A DNA stretch of 64,000 nt, taken from contig JAEUBA010000101.1 of assembly GCA_018257865.1 (NCBI GenBank), positions 1 through 64,000 on the forward strand, given 5' to 3'. Below the pieces are notes generated by a model. It did not search any database, was not told where the DNA came from, and was given only the letters and a program-made list of their open reading frames with translations. Both the position numbers and the translations under genes were made by a program. Shown here in pieces: positions 44,955 through 58,300 of the stretch; position 1 is the stretch's first letter, and each line of letters opens with the position of its first letter. This DNA is from Stereocaulon alpinum. Its lineage: Eukaryota; Ascomycota; Lecanoromycetes; Lecanorales; Stereocaulaceae.

Positions 44955-45560
44955 CTACTTAGTCCCCTACTTTAAAGAAGTAAGATATAACTTAGAAGGA
45001 GTCTACCTAGTTCCCTACTTTAAAGAAGTAAGATATAACTTAAAAGGAGTCTACTTAGTCCCCTACTTTAAAGAAGTAAGATACGACTTAGAAGGAGTCT
45101 ACCTAATCCTCTACTTTAAAGAAGTAAGACTTAACTTAGAGGGAGTTAATAACTTAGTCCTCTACTTTAAAGAAGTAAGACTTAACTTAGAGGGAGTTAA
45201 TACCTTAGTCCTCTACTTTAGAGAAGTAAAACTTAATCCGGAGGGAGTTAACTTAGTCCTCTACTTTAAAGAAGTAAGATTATACTTAGAAGAAATTAAC
45301 TTAGCCCCCTACCTTATTCCCTACTTTAAAGAAGTAGAACCTAACTTAGAAGGAGTTAACTTAGTCCCTTACTATATTCCCTACTTTAAAGAAGTATAAT
45401 ATAATTTAAAAGGAGTTAACCCTATCCCTTACCCTATTCCCTACTTTAGAAGAGTAGAAGATAATTTAGAAGGAGTTAACCTAGTACTTAGTCCTATTCC
45501 CTACTTTAAAGAAGCTAGATTTAACTTTAAAAGAGTTAACCCCGCTACCTATCTTTAAAG
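44955..45560 (+). repeat. Coding minisatellite in gypsy A, 11 units
   Basis: The word TTTAAAGAAG or a close variant recurs at 44971, 45019, 45067, 45115, 45166, 45217, 45265, 45325, 45385, 45445 and 45505. Spacings are 48, 48, 48, 51, 51, 48, 60, 60, 60 and 60 bp, all multiples of three. In one frame each unit reads about PYFKEVRYNLEGVYLV without stops. It lies between the gag/protease part and the reverse transcriptase. Confidence 0.9.
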
Positions 45561-46405
45561 GGACTAGTTATAATAATAAGTATAGCTATATTATCGCCTC
45601 TATAAAATAAGGCTAAATACCTAAGATCTAGCCCCGCCTAGTTACCCTTAATATATATAAGCTAGAGCCTTATACCTTTACCTACCTTATCTAGCTTAAT
45701 AAGTAGGCCGCCTTTAGTCTATCCCTTATAGAAATTAATTAATTTCTTAACGGTCCTTATTAACTTAAGTTAATATCGACGCTAGAACCTTACTTAGATT
45801 AGGAAACCCCGCCTAGTACTTATACCTAAGCCTAGGACTAAGCTACGTTTAAGATAAACTAAGAGCTTTACCTAGCCTATACTATAACTTAAGAAAAACT
45901 CTAAGCCTACTAGGATTAGAAGAATATTAATCTAGCTATAATCCTATCTAAGCGGTACTATAATTTCCTAAACGTCTTTTTAAGGAAGGATATTAATACC
46001 TTACTACCCTATCACCCCTACGACTATACTATTAAGTTAAAAGATAGGTAGTAACCTCTATTATCCTATCTATATAGTATAAGCTATAATAAGATCCTAA
46101 AACTCCGTCGTTACTTAAATAAAAATCTAAGTAAAGGGTTTATCTAAGCTAGTCGTTCCCCCGCTATATCCCCTATCCTATTTATTAAGAAGCCTAGCGG
46201 AGGCCTACGCTTCTATATTAACTATAAAGAATTAGTACCCCTTACCCTTAATCTCTAAGACCTTAAATTAATTAAGTTATACTAAGGTATTTACTAAGTT
46301 AGATATTATCTCCGCGTTTAATCGCCTTCGGATTAGAGAAGGCGATAAGGAACTAATAGCGTTCCGTACCCGATTCGACTTATTCGAATACCTTATTATA
46401 CTATT

Positions 46406-48246
46406 TGTTAGGGGCCGGCCTAGAGCGAGTTAATAGGGGTGTTATTAGACTAGGAGAATATATCTAAGGAAGGAAAGCTAGATATAGGCGTGCGAAGACC
46501 TATAAGCAACCCGCTAGAGCTAGGCCTAATAGGGCTAGGGTGCTAGGTAGGTAAGGTGATAAGTAGTAACGCTAGAAAGTAAAGCCTAGCCCGTAATATT
46601 ACCCCCCTCCTCTATAAGGTATCGCCCCGATACCTGCAGCTAACGATCTATTAATCTATCTATTAATCTATCCCGCAGGCCTTATAACGTCGGCGGCGTT
46701 AGTAGTAGTTACGGTATTAAGTTATAGAGCGCTAAGATTTATCCTCTAAAAGTCGGTATTTAGCGACAGCGATATAGGGACTAGTAACTATATAAACTAC
46801 TTACGAATTATACCTCCAACCTATTAGGTAGTTATAGCGAGCGACGGTAGTAGTAGGATATTAATAGATAGCCTGCTAGCGTAGCTAGAATCGAAAAGTC
46901 GAAAAAGGAAATATTTAAATAAATATAGGTTTCGCGTAGCGAAATACGCAGCGAAATATAAGGCGAAATATAAGTATAAAAATAGTAGCGTTCCACCTAG
47001 CTTAGTAATTAGACTATACTATATTAGGTATAGCTTACCCCTTATCGGTGTTAAGAAGCGGTATAGGTCTATACCTAGGAATTACAGCGTTACTGAAAGT
47101 TATAGTATTACTAGATACTTACTAAGCTGCTAGGTTACTAAGCTGTAGCTTTGCTAGAAGCTAGAGCTTACTAGAAGTTATAGTATTACTAAAAGTTATA
47201 GCGTTACTAGATACTTACTAAGCTGCTAGGCTGCTGAGCTGCTAAGCTGCTAAGAACTGCAGCTTTACTCCTAATTCTTATTCCTATATAGATATAGACC
47301 TATACTCTTTCTTAGCTTTCGAAACTATCGGTGAGGATTTACAGTAGCTTTATAAGGATTTAGTAAGGTAAGACGAACTGCCTACTAGTAGTAGGATCGT
47401 CTATTATAATAGTAATTCGGTAGGACGGTCGAATTAGGTGGTAAGGTAAAGGCGATAGTTAGATAGTTTAAACTTAGTAGGACGTCCGAATTCGGTGGTA
47501 AGGTAAGGTCGGTAGTTAGGTAGTATTCTCGCTAGGTTCTAGTACCTAGCTAGCTGCCAGCTATACTAGCGGTATATATATCTCGTCTTAGGGTAAGTAG
47601 AGGGACGAAGGCTGAGGTACTTAAGGTATTACTAATAAGGGTTTTTTCTTTAATACTAGCTTAGTATTAAGATTAGGTAGGCTATAGCCTCTTTAGGACG
47701 CGTCCTAGTATTCGTATTAGTCTACCCTTACCCCTACCTCCTAGGTAGTATAGGTATAGTTATTAGAGTACCTTCTAAGCAGGCTTACTTCTTTATCTTT
47801 TATTAATTAAGCGGCCCTAATCTCTACCGTTTATTTAGACTCGCTAGTAGACTTATAAGCTCCTAGCCTTTATTTTAACTCGCTACTAAGCCTATAAGCT
47901 CTACTGTTTATTTCACCTCGCTAGTAGACTTATAAGGGCGGGGGTTTACGGTGTTACTAATACTCTTAGTATCACCTAGAGCTGATTATAGGGAGGTAAG
48001 GGTGCGTCGCTAGGAGGTTTAACATCGCCCGTTACGATAGAGATATATTCTAATATTAGGGGCCGGCCTAGAGCGAGTTAATAGGGGTGTTATTAGACTA
48101 GGAGAATATATCTAAGGAAGGAAAGCTAGATATAGGCGTGCGAAGACCTATAAGCAACCCGCTAGAGCTAGGCCTAATAGGGTTAGGGTACCGGGTAGGT
48201 AAGGTAATAAGTAGTAACGCTGGAAAGCAAAGCCTAGCCCGTAATA
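46406..48246. mobile_element. Small non-autonomous LTR retrotransposon C, inserted in gypsy A
   Basis: Total 1,841 bp. Two 193-bp LTRs at 46406-46598 and 48054-48246 begin TGTTAGGGGCCGG (TATTAGGGG on the right) and end CCGTAATA. A perfect CTATT target duplication lies at 46401-46405 and 48247-48251. Removing it rejoins the gypsy reverse-transcriptase text before and after (FEYL ... FGLYNSPASF). The 1,455-bp interior has no gag or pol motif. It holds a perfect hairpin AGGTATCG-CCC-CGATACCT at 46617-46635 and several internal tandem duplications (for example around 47090-47230 and 47830-47940). This is a TRIM/LARD-like element. Confidence 0.88.
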
Positions 48247-51200
48247 CTATTTGGATTATATAATAGCCCTGCCTCGTTCTAGTATTATATTAACGATACT
48301 CTAAGAGAGTTCCTAGACGAAACCTGTACTGCGTACCTTAATAATATCCTAATCTATAGCGATATCGAAGCTGAGTATAAGATTTATATTCGATAAGTGC
48401 TTTAGAAGCTCCGTAAAGCGAGGCTATAAGTAGATATAACTAAGTACGACTTCTATATTAAAGAAGTTACCTACCTAGGACTAATTATTACTACCTAAGG
48501 GATTAAGATAGATCCTAAGAAAATTAATACTATCTTAAATTAGCCTAAGCTTACTAATATTAAGGACGTCTAGAGTTTCCTTAGATTCGCTAACTTCTAT
48601 AGGCGTTTTATCTACGAGTTTAGTCAGCTAGCAGTACTACTAACCGCCCTAACTAAAAAAGATACGCCGTTTAAGTAGAATAATAAGTACTAAGCCGCCT
48701 TTAAGGCTTTAAAGAAAGCCTTTACCTCTAATATAATCCTAGTCTACTTCGATACTAACTGTAAGATTATAGTAGAAACCGACGCTTCTAACTATATATT
48801 AGGAGGAATCCTATCTTAGTATAATAACTAAGATATACTACGCCCCGTTACTTACTTCTTAAAGAAGTATAACCCTACTAAGTATAACTATAAGATCTAT
48901 AATAAGGAACTTATAGCTATTATCTACGCCTTTAAGGAATAGCGCCTTAAGCTAAAAGGCTCCGCTCTACCTATAGAGGTAATATCCGACTATAAAGCCC
49001 TAGAGTACTTTACCTTATTTAAGGAATTATCGCGCTGCTAAGCTAGATAGAGCGAATTCCTATCCTAATTTAACTATAAGATTACCTACCAACTAAGAAA
49101 AGACAGTAGTAAACCTAATATATTAACTTATTAATTAGGAGATCTCCTTAAAGAGGGGGATATATTAGACCTTAGATACTAGTACTAGTACTAGATAATC
49201 CTTAAGCGGAGAAACCTAGCCTTAGAAGTCTTTACGGACTATACCTAAAGTATATTACTAAGCGCGACTTCCCTAGCCCTAGCCTTAGTCCCCCTAGTTA
49301 TAATAGTAACTACCTTAGATATCCTTATTTAGCCCTTCTAACTATACCTTACCCTAATTTAGGTAACCTTAGTAGAATTAGAGGTAGACCTTAACCTAAA
49401 ACCCTAGACCTTACCCTTATCCTATAAACCTAAGTTAAATAGTAATAATCCTATTAACCCTAATAAAGACCCCCTTAACGTCCTAACTTAATAGCTATAG
49501 GATAGAGCTAACGAAGCTAACTAGTTCGTACTTAGAGTCCTAGAAATACTACGCTTTAGGGAAAGATATTATAGTAGAATCCCCCTTATAGAGTATAAAG
49601 ATAAGGACGGAGTCCTATACTTCTATAAGAAGCGGTATATCCTAAATTTTAATAAGCTACGGCTTCGCCTAGTCTAGCTAGTCTATAACAGCGTCGTAGG
49701 TAGCTACCCTAGTTATATAAAGTATTACGAGTTAATTAACTAAGCCTATTAGTAGCTAAACGTCTATACTACTATCTAGTATTTCGTACGGAATTACTAT
49801 ATATATTATAGAACTAAGCCCTCCCGCTAGCGTACCTAAGGTTAGCTACGCCTATTACTACCTCCTTAATAATAATAGAGAGATATCTTAATAGACTACG
49901 TAGGTCCTTTATTACCTTATACCTATAGGGGAATTACCTATCGGTATATTCTAGTCTTTATTAATTAATTAACTAAGATATAATATCTTATACCTATTAC
50001 GTCTATAGAAGTAGACGAAGCCTATAATAGCTTTTACTAAAATATATAGAAGCTCTATAGATTACCTAATATCCTTATATTTAATAGAGGATCCTAGTTT
50101 ATATTAGAAGTTTAGTAGTCCCTTTATAAGTAGCTTAGGATTAACCTACGAATATCTATAGGCTATTACCTATAAACGGATAGCTAAACTAAGCGCTTTA
50201 ACGCAGTAATAGAATACTACCTTTATATATATATTAACTATATATAAGATAATTAGATAAAGTAGCTCTTAGGAGCGGAGTTCTTTAATAATAATATAGA
50301 CTCCTTTAATACCCTAGCCTTATCTTCCTTAACTAATTATAGTTAATACCCTTATATTAGGTTTAAACTAACTAAACCCTTACCCCTAAATCTTACTACT
50401 TAGGCCTATAACTATCTAATCGCTACTAACGAATTCGCGATATAGATAGAAGCCCTTAATAACTACCTATAGGATAAGATATTAATCGCCTAAGTAATCT
50501 TTAAGTCTTTAGTTAACTAGTACTAACGCCCCTACCTAAGATACTTAGTAGATAATTAAGTATAATTAAATACTAAGAACCTAAATACTACGCGACCCTC
50601 TATTAAGTTAGATAACTATAATATTAGTCCTTTCTAAGTCTCTAAGATCTTTAATAACCCCCTTATAATCTAGTTAGACCTACCCCTATCTATAAAAGTC
50701 TACCCTATCTTCTATACTAGCTTACTATAGCTAGTAGCTAATAATCCCCTACTTAAATAAGTCTAACTACCCTAAGAACTTATAATTACTAAAGACGGCT
50801 AACGCGAATAATATATTAATAGTATCTTAAATTCTAAGTATAACCGTAGATATAGCCTACTACTACTAAAGTATTATATTAATTAGGAAGGCTACGTAGC
50901 GACGTAGGAACTATTTTAATACCTAAACTATTATTAATAAGCTATTAATAAGTACTACGCCTTAAAGCCTAGCGCTACTAGTCCCTATAAATCCCTATAT
51001 ACTATTTAAGGTTACCGCTATAAGGAGCCCTTACTTACCTAATTCTCGCCCTCACCTCGCCTAGTCCTCGCCTTATTAATAATTACCGTATTACTATATA
51101 AGCTCGATATTAACTTAAGTTAATATTAATCCTTAATAAATCCTCGCCTAGCCTCGCCTAGTCCCTGCCTTACCTTATTCCGTACTTTAGAGAGTATAAC

Positions 51201-52335
51201 CTAACTTAAAGAGAATTACCTTAGTCCTCACCTCGCCTTACCTCGCCTAGTTATAACTCTAGATAAGTTAAGTCCCCGCCTCGCCCTAATTATAACTCCG
51301 AATAAGTTAAGCCCCTACTTAGTTACGACTCCGGAGGAGTTAAGTTCTCGCCTTACCCTACCTATCTAGTCCTTATCCCTTCTTACTAAGTCCCTACCTC
51401 GCCGCCGTATACCTCTTATAGGAGCTTAACCTTAAAGAGGGGGCTACTATTATAGTATAGCCTTATAAGCTATATCTACTATATTACTACTAAGTGCCCC
51501 TAAGTCTAATATTAACTTTAGTTAATATCGAGCCTTAGTAGACCTAGCCTAGTCTAGCTAAGATTACCCTATTAAGAATTAAGTTCTAGTAGCTCCTATA
51601 TATAGAGCTACTACCCCCGTCCTATTTCTAATTCCTCGTCTTTTATCTTAGCTTACTCCTATACCTAAGTCCTTACTATAGAATTAAGAATACCTTATCT
51701 ACGTCCCGTTCCCTAATAACTAGCAGATCCACCGGGGCCTACGTATATAAATTATATAATAGTATAATATTATAGTTAACTAAGCTATAAAAGTAGGTTA
51801 CCCTATCTTCTACTAAGTCCGAATATATAGCGGTAGCAGAGGTAGCTAAGGAAGGACTATTCCTAGGGCCTATAATTAAGAATCTAGGCTTCGATAATAG
51901 AGACTTTCTAGTAAGCCTAGTAGTTAATAACTAGGCTATAATTAAATTAGCTTCTAACCCGACTAATTATAGCGCGATAAAGTATATTAGGATACGCTAC
52001 TACTTTATAAGGGAGTTAGTAGGCGAAACTAAAGAAATCGCTCTCCGCTAGGTTAATACAAAGTCGTAATATACTAACCCCTTAATAAAACCTTTAGGTC
52101 CTAGTACCTACGGCCCTGCTAGAGGCCTACTAGGTCTAGCGGCGGGCAAAAGATAAAGCTATATAGGTAATATAGTAGGGCAGTAGACCTCGCTATCGCT
52201 ATAAGCTTAGAGGGAGTGTTAAATATTCGCTATATAGCTTGTAGCTTAGCGGTCTTAGTAATAATTAGCAGCTAGCAGAGTTTTTATTTGTAGTAGAAAT
52301 TCTCCTTTTCTCCTATATATGTAATATAACACCAA

Positions 52336-55300
52336 TGTTAGGGAACGGGACGTAGACGAGGTATAATTAATTCTATAGCAAGGACTTAGGTATAGGAGTA
52401 AGCTAAGACGAAAGATAAGGAAATAGGAATAGGACGGGGGTAGTAGCTCTAGATATAGGAGCTACTAAAGCTTATTTCCTAATAGGGAATCCCAGCTAGG
52501 CTAGGCTAGGCCTACTAAGGGTCGATATTAACTTAGGTTAATATTAGGTTTAGGGACCTATCGCGCTGGTATCTAATAAATATTAGACCTTATTTAATAA
52601 ACCTAGTTATCTAGGATACGGTAAGTCTTAGCGTTAATATAGTAGGTATAGCTTATAAGGCTATACTATAATAGTAGCCCCCTCTTTAAGGTTGAGCTCC
52701 TACGAGAGGTATACGGTGGCGAGGTAGAGACTTAGCGAGATAGGATAAGGACTAGATAGGTATAGCGAGGCGAGAACTTAACTCTTCTAGAGTTAGGACT
52801 AGGCAGGGCTTAACTTATTTAGAGTTATAATTAAGATAAGGCGGGGTAAGGCGAGGACTAGGGTAACTCTTTCTAAGTTAGGTTAATACTTCTTCGAAGT
52901 ATAGAATAAGGTAAGGCGGGGACTAAGTAAGGGTCTATTAAGGATTAATATTAACTTAAGTTAATATTAAGCTAGTATAGTAATATAGTAATCCTTAATA
53001 AGGCGAGGACTAAGCGAGGTAAGGGTAAGAACTAAGTAAGTAAAGGCTCCTTATAGCAGTAGCCTTAAATAGTATATAGGGATTAGTAGGGACTAGTAGC
53101 GCTAGGCTTTAAGGCGTAGTACTTATTAATAGCTTATTAATAGTAGTTTAGATATTAAAATAGTTTCTATATTACTACGTAGCCTTCCTAATTAATATAA
53201 TACTTTAGTAGTAGTAGGCTATATCTATAGTTATACTTAGAGTTTAAGATACTATTAATATACTATTTATATTAGCCGTCTTTAGTAATTATAGGTTCTT
53301 AGGGTAGTTAGACTTATCTAAGTAGGGGATTATTAGCTACTAGCTATAGTAAGCTAGCGTAGAAGATAGGGTAGACTTTTATAGATAGGGGTAGGTCTAA
53401 CTAGATTATAAGGGGGTTATTAAAGATCTTAAAGACTTAGAAAGGACTAATATTATAGTTATCTAACTTAATAGAGGGTCGCGTAGTATTTAGGTTCTTA
53501 GTATTTAATTATACTTAATTATCTACTAAGTATCTTAGGTAGGGGCGTTAGTACTAGTTAACTAAAGACTTAAAGATTACTTAGGCGATTAATATCTTAT
53601 CTTATAGGTAGTTATTAAGGGCTTCTATCTATATCGCGAATTCGTTAGTAGCGATTAGATAGTTATAGGCCTAAGTAGTAAGATTTAGGGGTAAGGGTTT
53701 AGTTAATTTAAACCTAATATAAGGGTATTAACTATAATTAGTTAAGGAAGATAAGGCTAGGGTATTAAAGGAGTCTATATTATTACTAAAGAACTCCGCT
53801 CCTAAGAGCTACTTTACCTAATTATCTTATATATAGTTAATATATATATAAAGGTAGTATTCTATTACTGCGTTAAAGCGCTTAGTTTAGCTATCCGTTT
53901 ATAGGTAATAGCCTATAGATATTCGTAGGTTAATCCTAAGCTACTTATAAAGGGACTACTAAACTTCTAATATAAACTAGGATCCTCTATTAAATATAAG
54001 GATATTAGGTAATCTATAAAGCTTCTATATATTTTAGTAAAAGCTATTATAGGCTTCGTCTACTTCTATAGACGTAATAGGTATAAGATATCGTATCTTA
54101 GTTAATTAATTAATAAAGACTAGGATATACCGATAGGTAATTCCCCTATAGGTATAAGGTAGTAAAGGACCTATATAGTCTATTAAGATATCTCTCTATT
54201 ATTATTAAGGAGGTAGTAATAGGCGTAGCTAACCTTAGGTATACTAGCGGGAGGGCTTAGTTCTACGGTATATATAGTAGTTCCGTATAAAACGCTAGAC
54301 GGTAGTATAGACGTTTAGCTACTAATAGGCTTAGTTAATTAACTTATAATACTTTATACGACTAGGGTAGCTACCTATAATACTATTATAGGCTAGCTAA
54401 ACTAGGCGAAGCCGTAGCTTATTAGAATTTAGGATATACCGCTTCTTATAGAAGTATAGGACTCCGTCCTTATCTTCGTACTCTATAAGGGGGATTCTAC
54501 TATAATATCTTTCCCTAAAGCGTAGTATTTCTAGGACTCTAAGTATAAACTAGTTAGCTTCGTTAGCTCTATCCTATAGCTACTAAGTTAGGACGTTAAG
54601 GGGGTCTTTATTAGGGTTAATAGGGTTATTACTATCTAACTTAGGTTTATAGAATAAGGGTAAGGTCTAAGGTTCTAGGTTAAAGTCTACCTTTAGGTCT
54701 ACTAAGGTTACCTAAATTAGGGTAAGGTATAGCTAGAAGGGCTAGATAAGGATATTTAAGGTAGTTACTATTATAACTAGGGGAACTAGGGCTAGGGCTA
54801 GGGAAGTCGCGCTTAGTAATATACTTTAAGTATAGTCCGTAAGGACTTCTAGGGCTAAGTTCCTCTACTTAAGGATTATCTAGTACTAGTACTAGTATCT
54901 AAGGTCTAATATATCCCCCTCTTTAAGGAGATCTCCTAATTAACGAGTTAATATATTAGGTTTACTATCATCTTTTCCTAGTCGGTAGGTAATCTTATAG
55001 TTAAATTAGGATAGGAATTCGCTCTATCTAGCCTAGTAGCGCGATAATTCCTTAGATAAGGTAAAGTACTCTAAGGCTTTATAGTTAGATATTACCTCTA
55101 TAGGTAGGGCGGAGCCTTCTAGCTTAGGGCGTTATTCTTTAAAGGTATAGATAATAGCTATAAGTTTTTTATTATAAATCTTATAGTTATACTTAGCGGG
55201 GTTATACTTCTTTAAGAAGTAAGTAATAGGGCGTAGTATATCTTAGTTATTATACTAGGATAGGATTCCTCCTAATATATAGTTAGAAGCGTCGGTTTCT

Positions 55301-58300
55301 ACTATAATCTTACAGTTAGTATTAAAGTAGACTAGGATTACCTTAGAGGTAAAGGCTTTCTTTAGAGCCTTAAAGGCTACTTAGCACTTATTATTCTATT
55401 TAAATAGCGTATCTTTCTTAGTTAGGGCGGTTAGTAGCGCTGCTAGCTAACTAAACCCGTAGATAAAACGCCTATAGAAGTTAGCGAATCTAAGGAAACT
55501 CTAAATATCCTTAATATTAGCGAGCTTAGGCTAATTTAAGATAGTATTAATTTTCTTAGGATCTATCTTAATCCCCTAGGTAGTAATAATTAGTCCTAGG
55601 TAGGTAACTTCTTTAATATAGAAGTTATACTTAGTTATATCTACTTATAGCCCCGCTTTACAGAGCTTCTAAAGAACTCGTCGAATATAAATCTTATATT
55701 CAGCTTCGATATCGCTATAGATTAGGATATTATTAAGGTACGCGGTATAGGTTTTATCTAGGAACTCTCTTAGAGTATTATTAATATAATACTAAAATAA
55801 GGCAGAGCTATTATATAATCCGAATAGTATAATAAGGTATTCGAATAAGCTGAATTAGGTATAGAATACTATTAGTTCCTCGTCGCCTTCTCTAATCCGA
55901 AGGCGATTAAACGCGGAGATAATATCTAACTTAGTAAATACCTTAGTATAACTTAATTAATTTAAGGTCTTAGAGATTAAGGGTAAGGGGTATTAATTCT
56001 TTATAGTTACTATATTTAGTCCTTAATAGTTAACGCAGAAGTATAGGCCTCCGCTAGGCTTTTTAATAAATAGGATAGGGGACGTAGCGGGGGAATAACT
56101 AGCTTAGATAAACCCTTTACTTAGGTTTTTATTAAGGTAACGTTAGAGTTCTAAGATCTTATTATAGCTTATATTATATAGGTAGGATAACAGAGGTTAC
56201 TACCTATCTTTTAACTTAATAGCGTAGTTATAGGGGTAATAGGGTAGTAAGGTATTAACGTCCTTCCTTAAGAAGATATCTAGGAATTCGTAGTACTACT
56301 TAGGTAGGATTATAGCTAGATTAATATTCTTCTAATCCTAGTAAGCTTAGAGGTCTTCTTAAGTTATAGTATAGGCTAGGGAAAGCTCTTAGTTTATCTT
56401 AAATATAGCTTAGTTCTAAGCTTAGTTATAGGTACTAAGCGGGGTTTCCTAATCTAAGCGAGGTTCGGGGCGAGGTTTTAGGCGAGGTTTTAGTATTAAT
56501 ATTAACTTAAGTTAATAAGGACCGTTAAGAAATTAGTTAATTTCTATAAGAGATAGACTAAAGGCGGCCTATTTATTAGGTTAAACTAGGCGGGTAAAGG
56601 TATAAGGCTTTAGCTTATATATATTAAGGGTAACTAGGCGGGGCTAGATCTTAGGTATTTAGCCTTATTTTATAAAGGTAATAATATAGCTATACTTATT
56701 ATTATAGCTAGTCCCTTTAAGGATAGGTAGTAGGGTTAGCTCCTTTAGAGTTAGATTTAGCTTCTTTAAAGCGGGGAATAGGGCTAGGTATTAGGTTAAC
56801 TCCTTCTAAGTTATCTTCTACTTTTCTAAAGTAGGGAATAGGGTAAGGGATAGTATTAACTCCTTCTAAGTTATATTATACTTCTTTAAAGTAGGGAATA
56901 TAGTAAGGGATAGGGTTAACTCCTTCTAAGTTAGATTCTACTTCTCTAAAGTAGGGAATAAGGTAGGGGGCTAGATTAATTTCTTCTAAATATAGTCTTA
57001 CTTCTTTAAAGTAGAGGACTAAGTTAATTCCCTCTAGATTAAATCTTATTTCTTTAAAGTAGAGGACTAGGGTTTTAACTCCCTCTAAGTTAAGTCTTAC
57101 TTCTCTAAAGTAGAGGACTAAGTTATTAACTCCCTCTAAGTTAAGTCTTACTTCTCTAAAGTAGAGGATTAGGTAGACTTCTTTTAAGTTATATCTTACT
57201 TCTTTAAAGTATAGAACTAAGTAGACTCCTTCTAAGTCGTATCTTACTTCTTTAAAGTATAGGACTAAGTAGACTCCTTCTAAGTTATATCTTACTTCTT
57301 TAAAGTATAGGATTAGGTAGACTCCTTCTAAGTCGTATCTAGCTTCTTTAAAGTATAGGGCGAGATAAGGGCGGTAAGAGTAAGGTTTTAGGAGAATTCT
57401 TTAGAGGTTATTACCTTATAGTTCTCCTTTAGTATTAGGAAAGGTTTATCTTCAGCGATAACCTTAATAGGACTTAGGGTATAATTCTATAGGTAAAATA
57501 CTAAGGTAAAGGTTAAGGAGTTTTCTAAGAAATTAGCTATAGCGCTATATTAATAGAGCTAGGGAAGACTAAGGATAATAGGATATTATTAGAGTCTAGT
57601 TATATAGAAGAAGATCCTTTCTATATAACCTTAGGTATCTATAATAGCTTCGGCTAGATAGGTAATTAGGCTAGCCGCTATAGGCTAACTATCGAATCCT
57701 TAGATAATATAAGGGTAACGAAGGGTATAGAAGGTAAGGTTCTAAGTACGCGCGAAGGTTTCGTTAATAAATATATATCCCGAAGCGCCGGTATCGATAA
57801 GGTAATATATTAGGACTCTAAACTAAGTAAGGCGAAGGGTATACTAAATTACTATATACTTATTATAGAAGGTAGGATTAGTCTCGAATAACCGTAGGGT
57901 ATTTCAGGTGGAGAACTTAGTATATAATTAAAGCAGGGGGTTAAAAGATAAGACTAAGAGGTAAGAAGATAAATATAAGACTAGTAATAATCCTAATATA
58001 CGACTTTATATAGGGACTAGACTTTTCCTATATTTAGGGAGATACCCCCTATAATACTTAGGTTATTATCGAACTTAGTAATAATTCTGGAGTAGAGTTA
58101 GGTCTACTTATTTAGGTAGTTCTTAGTAATTAGACTTAGGTAGGAGAGCTTATAATAGTAATATAGTTTCTACTTATTATATATTACTTTAATAAAGGGC
58201 TCGGATAGCTTCTAACCCTTTACTATAGCCTATACTATACTAAGGTCTATTAGATCTCTAGGAGGTAGTTAGATTATAGGATTATTAGCTATAACTATAT

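Larger units (their letters stand above)
42719..51718 (+). mobile_element. Ty3/gypsy chromodomain retrotransposon A, forward
   Basis: LTRs at 42719-42997 and 51458-51718 begin TGTTATAG/TATTATAG and end CCTTAATA/CCCTAATA. Read through RIP stops, the + strand gives a coding minisatellite (44955-45560), reverse transcriptase with FEYL, then YLNNILIYS at about 48331-48357 (ancestral YLDD, both Asp codons mutated), RNase H ETDASNYILGG at about 48777-48810, integrase DYVGPLLPY at about 49897, and a chromodomain at about 50820-50930 (YYIN-EGYVAT-E with Trp codons now TAG). It is therefore a chromovirus. The purine tract AAAGAGGGGG precedes the right LTR. Flanking 5-mers (TATTT and ACTAG) do not match. 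Element C is inserted in its reverse transcriptase. Confidence 0.9.

Noticed and set aside
44955..45560. Regular repeat array that could be taken for a CRISPR
   Set aside because: There are no unique spacers, the units are contiguous and protein-coding within a gypsy element, and the host is a eukaryote.
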